Assembly (NCBI GenBank): GCA_964491375.1
Contig: CAZBGL010000178.1
Coordinates: 1-17,477, forward strand
Direction of reading: 5' to 3'
Length of the DNA: 17,477 bases
From: CAZBGL01 sp964491375
GTDB taxonomy: Bacteria; Desulfobacterota; Deferrisomatia; Deferrisomatales; Deferrisomataceae
Below are positions 14,307 through 17,477 of this stretch, piece by piece (position 1 is the stretch's first letter; the number at the start of each line of letters is the position of its first letter). A program made the position numbers and the translations under genes. Below the pieces are notes generated by a model. It saw nothing but the letters and a program-made list of their open reading frames with translations, was not told the origin of the DNA and made no database searches.

Positions 14307-15446
14307 ATGCGCGTGGGAATGATCTCCACCCATCCGCCCATCGAGTGCGGCATCGCCACCTACACCCAGTATCTGGTGGAGGCCCTTCGGGGCCGGGCCG
14401 TGGACGTGTACGTGGTGGGTCACCTGGGAAGCAGCGGACACCAGGTGTTCCCCGCCTTCGACTACGAGGACGAGGACCTGCCCGAGCGGGCCTACTCCGC
14501 CATGATGCGGCTCACCCCGGATGTGGTGCACGTCCAGCACGAGTTCGCGCTGTACGGCCGCCACCACGGGGTGAACGTGGTGCCTCTGATCCTGAGGTTC
14601 CGGTTGCTCGGGGTGCCCGTGGTGGTGACCCTTCACACGGTGTACCCCGAGATCGACCGCCCCCACCGGATCCTCTTCGAGAACATCCTTCGCAACGCGG
14701 ATGCCGCCATCGTGCACGATTCCTTCCAGAAGGAAGCGCTGACCCGGGCGCTGGGACCGGGCCTGACCGCCCGGGTCCGGGTGATCCCCCATGGCGCCCG
14801 CCTGGTGGACCGGGACCCGGACGCCCGGCGTAAGCTCGGGCTTCCCCACGACCGGCCGATCCTGCTCATGATCGGATACTTCCGGCCGAGCAAGCGGTTC
14901 GAGCTGGTGGTGGACCTGTTCCCCCGGATTCTCCAGGAGGTCCCCGACGCCCTCCTCGTGATCGCGGGCAAGATTCGTGGCCAGGAGTTCATGGAGTACC
15001 GGGACATGCTGTTCGATCGGATCCGGCGCTCGCCGGCCCGGGACCGGATCGTGCTGATCCGGGGGCAACTGGCCCAGGACACCTTCGACCGGATCCTGTC
15101 CGCGGCGGACGCCGTGGTGCTGCCCTACCGGATGAACAGCCAGAGCGGCATCCTGGCCCACTGCCTGGCGTTCGGCGTGCCCGTGGTGGCCAGTGAGACC
15201 GAGTCCATGCGGCGGGTGCTCGCCGAGTCGGGAGCGGGCCTCGCCTGCGGCTCGGACGACGCCCTGGCCGAGGCGATCGTGCGGGTGCTCCGGGACGATA
15301 CCCTGCGTGCCGAGCTTTCCGCCAAGGCCCGCGCGTACGTGCGCGAACGGATCGCCTGGCCGCGGGTGGCGGATCTACACGCCGAGCTGTACTGGGACCT
15401 GGTGGGTTACCGGGACCTGGAACCCAACATGCTGGTGGTGGATTGA
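14307..15446 (+). CDS. glycosyltransferase, GT-B fold (GT4-like)
   Basis: A 379-residue cytoplasmic glycosyltransferase of family 1/GT4 type. The N-terminal Rossmann half opens with MRVGMISTHPPIECGIATYT and contains VVHVQHEFALYG and VVVTLHT. The C-terminal half has the nucleotide-sugar-binding pattern: IPHGA, LLMIGYFRPSKRFELVV, IRGQL, and MNSQSGILAHCLAFGVPVVASE, followed by a C-terminal helical arm. The start ATG 14307 follows GAGGAGGGG by about seven bases; in-frame sequence further upstream overlaps the flgM terminator and is not part of the gene. No promoter is obvious in the 68 bp after the terminator. It is followed 24 bp later by the GH130 gene, so both probably act on the same, likely mannose-containing, glycan. 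Donor and acceptor are not predictable. Confidence 0.88.
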   Translation: MRVGMISTHPPIECGIATYTQYLVEALRGRAVDVYVVGHLGSSGHQVFPAFDYEDEDLPERAYSAMMRLTPDVVHVQHEFALYGRHHGVNVVPLILRFRLLGVPVVVTLHTVYPEIDRPHRILFENILRNADAAIVHDSFQKEALTRALGPGLTARVRVIPHGARLVDRDPDARRKLGLPHDRPILLMIGYFRPSKRFELVVDLFPRILQEVPDALLVIAGKIRGQEFMEYRDMLFDRIRRSPARDRIVLIRGQLAQDTFDRILSAADAVVLPYRMNSQSGILAHCLAFGVPVVASETESMRRVLAESGAGLACGSDDALAEAIVRVLRDDTLRAELSAKARAYVRERIAWPRVADLHAELYWDLVGYRDLEPNMLVVD

Positions 15447-15470
15447 GCACGGGCAGAGGAGGACCGAGCG

Positions 15471-16415
15471 GTGAGCACACGACGTGCCTTTTCCCCGTTC
15501 CGGCGGTACGGGGGCAACCCCATCATCCGACGGGAGGACATGCCCTACCCATGCAACACCGTGTTCAACGCTGCGGCCTGCAAGTGCGGCGAGGAGTACA
15601 TCCTGCTCCTCCGGGTGGAAGACCTGCGGGGCCACAGCCACCTCACCCTGGCCCGGTCCGAGGACGGGTACCGTTTCAACATCGACGAGAAACCATGGGT
15701 GGAACCGGCCGAGGATCCCGAGTTCGGGCCTTACGAGGAGTTCGGGATCGAGGACCCCCGGATCACGCCCATGGAGGACGCCTTCTACATCACGTACACC
15801 GCGTTCAGCCGTCACGGTCCCCGGGTGGCCATCGGCCGGACCCGGGATTTTGTGACGTTCGAGCGGGTGAGCCTGGCCACCGAGGTGCCCAACAAGGACG
15901 CCGTGCTGTTCCCGCAGAAGATCCGCGGACAGTACGCCATGCTGGACCGGCCCGGCGGGTACCACGGCGTGCCGGGGGCGGTGTGGATCCAGTACTCGCC
16001 GGACCTCGTGCACTGGGGCCGGGCACGCGTGGTGCTGGGACCCGAACCGGGTTGGGGCTCCACAAAGCTGGGGGTGAGCACCCCGCCCGTTCGTACCGAG
16101 GCCGGGTGGCTCGTGCTGTACCACGGGGTGCGTTCCACCGGTGCCGGAACGCTGTACCGGGTGGGGGCCATGCTGCTGGATCTGGAGCATCCCGAGCGGG
16201 TGCTGGGTTATGCGTCCCATTTCATCTTCGGGCCCGAAGAGACCTACGAGCGTACCGGTGACGTTCCGAACGTGGTGTTCCCCTGCGGCATGATCGTGGA
16301 ACCGGACGGGAAGGTGAAAATGTATTATGGCGCGGCCGACACGTGCATCGGCCTGGCCGAGGCCCACCTGGACGACCTCCTTCGATCCATCGACGCCGAG
16401 CATCCGCCGTACTGA
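15471..16415 (+). CDS. GH130-family glycoside phosphorylase (mannoside-type)
   Basis: A 314-residue five-bladed beta-propeller enzyme of GH130. The family reversibly phosphorolyses beta-mannosides to mannose-1-phosphate; some members are hydrolases. Seen: NPIIRREDMPYPCNTVFNAAA near the start, LLLRVEDLRGHSHL, FGIEDPRITPMEDAFYITYTAFS containing the catalytic-type Asp of the EDPR motif, GSTKLGVSTPPVRTEAGWLVLYHGV with the phosphate-site His, and YYGAADTCIGLA at the end. Length matches the family. Start is GTG 15471 with GAGGAGGA about seven bases before it. No signal peptide, so the substrate is intracellular. Adjacent to a glycosyltransferase, it may help build, trim or recycle an intracellular or osmolyte-type mannan or oligosaccharide (inference). 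Confidence 0.92.
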   Translation: MSTRRAFSPFRRYGGNPIIRREDMPYPCNTVFNAAACKCGEEYILLLRVEDLRGHSHLTLARSEDGYRFNIDEKPWVEPAEDPEFGPYEEFGIEDPRITPMEDAFYITYTAFSRHGPRVAIGRTRDFVTFERVSLATEVPNKDAVLFPQKIRGQYAMLDRPGGYHGVPGAVWIQYSPDLVHWGRARVVLGPEPGWGSTKLGVSTPPVRTEAGWLVLYHGVRSTGAGTLYRVGAMLLDLEHPERVLGYASHFIFGPEETYERTGDVPNVVFPCGMIVEPDGKVKMYYGAADTCIGLAEAHLDDLLRSIDAEHPPY

Positions 16416-16449
16416 ACGAAAAGGCAATCAGACCAGCGTGTTTCCACCA

Positions 16450-16468
16450 TGGGAACCCTTGGTTCCTA
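16450..16468 (+). other. hairpin downstream of GH130
   Basis: GGAACC 16452-16457 pairs with GGTTCC 16461-16466 across a 3-nt loop, extended by a G-T and a T-A pair. It is the only hairpin near the end of the sugar operon, but no U-run follows, so at best a weak or factor-assisted terminator. Confidence 0.35.
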
Positions 16469-16495
16469 CGTGTTGCGTGCGACCCATGGATGGGG

Positions 16496-16524
16496 TTGAC
16501 ACCGGGAAAAAGGAGTTTCAAAAT
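16496..16524 (+). promoter_or_regulatory. sigma-70-type promoter for the lipoprotein gene
   Basis: TTGACA at 16496-16501, an exact 17-bp spacer, and CAAAAT at 16519-16524 (4 of 6 with the conserved A and T). Local AT content rises sharply here. The transcript would have a leader of about 270 nt. Confidence 0.6.
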
Positions 16525-16552
16525 TCGTTTGAATTGAGGAAATTTTCGAAAA
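16522..16552 (+). promoter_or_regulatory. AT-rich palindromes around the lipoprotein promoter start
   Basis: AATTC-N4-GAATT at 16522-16535 overlaps the -10 box and predicted start; TTTTCGAAAA at 16543-16552 is a perfect 10-bp palindrome just downstream. These are operator-like positions. No known regulator consensus is recognised. Confidence 0.4.
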
Positions 16553-16723
16553 CGAGGCTTCCCGTGTCCACTCTGGTGCGCCCTCCCCCCGGAAGGAGGG
16601 GAGAAAGCGGTCTTGTATCCGGCTTGCTGTTCTCTTCCGGGTTTTCCCCTTCGGCACCAGCTCCATCCCTGCGTTCCCATCACCCCCCTTGACCTGCCCG
16701 ATCGCTCTCGCTGTTTCGCAAAA

Positions 16724-16765
16724 CCGGTGTTCGATCCATCCACCGGGGTCGGACGTTGGCCGGTG
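16724..16765 (+). promoter_or_regulatory. mutually exclusive leader hairpins
   Basis: CACCGG at 16741-16746 can pair with CCGGTG at 16724-16729 (11-nt loop) or with CCGGTG at 16760-16765 (13-nt loop), but not with both. Alternative pairing in a long leader can act as a switch. The stems are only 6 bp and neither covers the ribosome binding site at 16791-16795. Confidence 0.3.
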
Positions 16766-16800
16766 TCCTTTCCCCACAAGGTGTCGTTGCGGAGGTTCCC

Positions 16801-17477
16801 ATGAGGTTGCGGAGGACAGTGGGTTGCGTCGTGTGCATGGTCCTGCTGGTGGGGGTGGGGGGATGTGGTGGAGGTGGGGGCGGCGGAGGACGTGCCAGCA
16901 CAACTCCGGGAATGGAAGAAGGCCCGGTGCCGGTGGGGCGCAACGCCGTATCCGGGCGAATTACCGACCCTTGGGGCCGCGGGCTGGCCCAGGTGCCCGT
17001 GGAGATTGCGGTGGACCGGAACGGGAACGGGCTGTTCGAGGGAGAGGAGACGTCTTTCTCCGTGACGGACAACCAGGGGACGTTCGGAGAGGTACTGCCG
17101 ATGGAGGGGGCCCGGGAGGGCAGCCCCGTGCGTATCCGGGTGACCGCCCGGTTTCCCGGATACCTGCCGCTGCAGCGGGTTGTGGATGCCCGAGTGGGGG
17201 GAGGACCGTGGACCGTGGATATGGTGATGCAGCCGGGCGTGGAGGCCGGGGTGGAGGGCGATCGTATCGTAGCGAGCGTTCCGGTAGGAGTTCAGGGGGA
17301 GACCGGGAGGGTGGAGATCCGGTTCGAGTCGCTCGACGAGCCCCTTCCTGAAGGATCTACGGCCCGGGTGGCCTACGTGAACCCGGAGGAGATGATCACA
17401 TCATTCCCAGGAGATCTGAGCGGGCGGGATCGTCAGGGGAACGAGGCCATGCTGGTTTCAGCGGGGGTCGTGGAGGG
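16801..17477 (+). CDS. secreted lipoprotein, N-terminal part (runs off window)
   Basis: An open frame of 225 codons from ATG 16801 (GGAGG five bases upstream) to the window end with no stop. Residues 1-21 form a lipoprotein signal: basic MRLRR, hydrophobic VVCMVLLVGVGG, then lipid-acceptor Cys22. Eight glycines follow directly (23-30), a flexible tether. From about residue 50 comes a carboxypeptidase-regulatory/Ig-like beta pattern (VSGRITDPWGRGLAQVPVEI, then DNQGTFGEVLP). Between them, DRNGNGLFEGEE has the spacing of a Ca-binding loop (DxNxNGxxxxxE). The mature protein should sit on the outer membrane or cell surface. Codon use is somewhat less GC-biased than the hdr genes. No specific function can be given without the C-terminus. 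Confidence 0.75.
   Translation, partial: MRLRRTVGCVVCMVLLVGVGGCGGGGGGGGRASTTPGMEEGPVPVGRNAVSGRITDPWGRGLAQVPVEIAVDRNGNGLFEGEETSFSVTDNQGTFGEVLPMEGAREGSPVRIRVTARFPGYLPLQRVVDARVGGGPWTVDMVMQPGVEAGVEGDRIVASVPVGVQGETGRVEIRFESLDEPLPEGSTARVAYVNPEEMITSFPGDLSGRDRQGNEAMLVSAGVVE

Larger units (their letters stand above)
16416..16800 (+). other. intergenic region with promoter, palindromes and long leader
   Basis: A 385-bp stretch without a convincing gene. It holds an 8-pair hairpin after GH130 (16450-16457 with 16461-16468, no U-tract), a TTGACA promoter (16496-16524), AT palindromes (16522-16552), a hairpin CCCTCC/GGAGGG (16581-16600) and CCGGTG/CACCGG repeats (16724-16765). A minus-strand reading frame across it has no ribosome-site or family support. 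Confidence 0.55.

Noticed and set aside
16581..16600. CCCTCC/GGAGGG hairpin as a terminator
   Set aside because: It lies downstream of the predicted lipoprotein promoter and is followed by GAGAAAG with no U-tract.
16466..16903. Minus-strand 145-codon frame across the 16416-16800 gap
   Set aside because: It overlaps the lipoprotein start, has no recognised domain and would read through the promoter and palindromes. Its amino-acid pattern could reflect a repeated intergenic sequence, but that cannot be tested here.
1..17477. CRISPR array, insertion sequence, integrase or phage genes
   Set aside because: No regularly spaced repeats and no transposase, integrase or phage-like proteins were seen in any frame.

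Overview
The window reads as GC-rich bacterial chromosome with strong Shine-Dalgarno sites and all convincing genes on the + strand. A sigma-54 two-component system, an NAD(P)H-linked HdrABC/MvhD/MetVF cluster, a selenoprotein, FlgM and an outer-membrane-type lipoprotein together suggest an anaerobic Gram-negative bacterium, most likely Desulfobacterota/Deltaproteobacteria-like, using the Wood-Ljungdahl (reductive acetyl-CoA) methyl branch. The taxonomy is inference from gene content only.

Layout: (1) 1-807, the 3' part of a LarA-family nickel-dependent racemase, cut by the window edge. (2) 989-3813, a soluble PAS-PAS histidine kinase and an NtrC-type response regulator overlapping by 13 bp. 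(3) 3814-4648, an 835-bp region without a convincing gene. It is rich in inverted repeats and ends with phased CTCCA half-sites, a perfect palindrome, an AT-rich stretch and a well-formed sigma-54 -24/-12 promoter. (4) 4649-13665, the main locus: a receiver-like protein lacking the phospho-acceptor Asp, a 1497-residue HdrA with an inserted GltD/NfnB-like NAD(P)H module, MvhD with an in-frame TGA read as selenocysteine, MetV, MetF and an HdrC-HdrB fusion. (5) 13863-14238, a FlgM-like anti-sigma-28 factor with a promoter/operator-like palindrome upstream and a clear intrinsic terminator downstream. (6) 14307-16415, a GT4-like glycosyltransferase followed by a GH130 glycoside phosphorylase-family protein. 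(7) 16496-17477, a promoter region, a long leader and the start of a secreted lipoprotein that runs off the window.

How it may work together: the HdrA, MvhD, MetV, MetF and HdrCB products match the subunits known from the Moorella MetVF-HdrABC-MvhD complex. They should form one cytoplasmic flavin/iron-sulfur machine coupling NAD(P)H to methylene-tetrahydrofolate reduction (or the reverse), possibly with electron bifurcation. The sigma-54 activator encoded just upstream, facing a sigma-54 promoter at the head of the cluster, suggests the whole operon is switched by that two-component system.

The most unusual points are the Sec-containing MvhD, which a standard gene caller would truncate; the double HdrA fusion with its internal GltD module; the sigma-54 control region; and the 303-bp hdrA-mvhD spacer, which carries two large RNA-fold candidates and a 23-codon micro-ORF.
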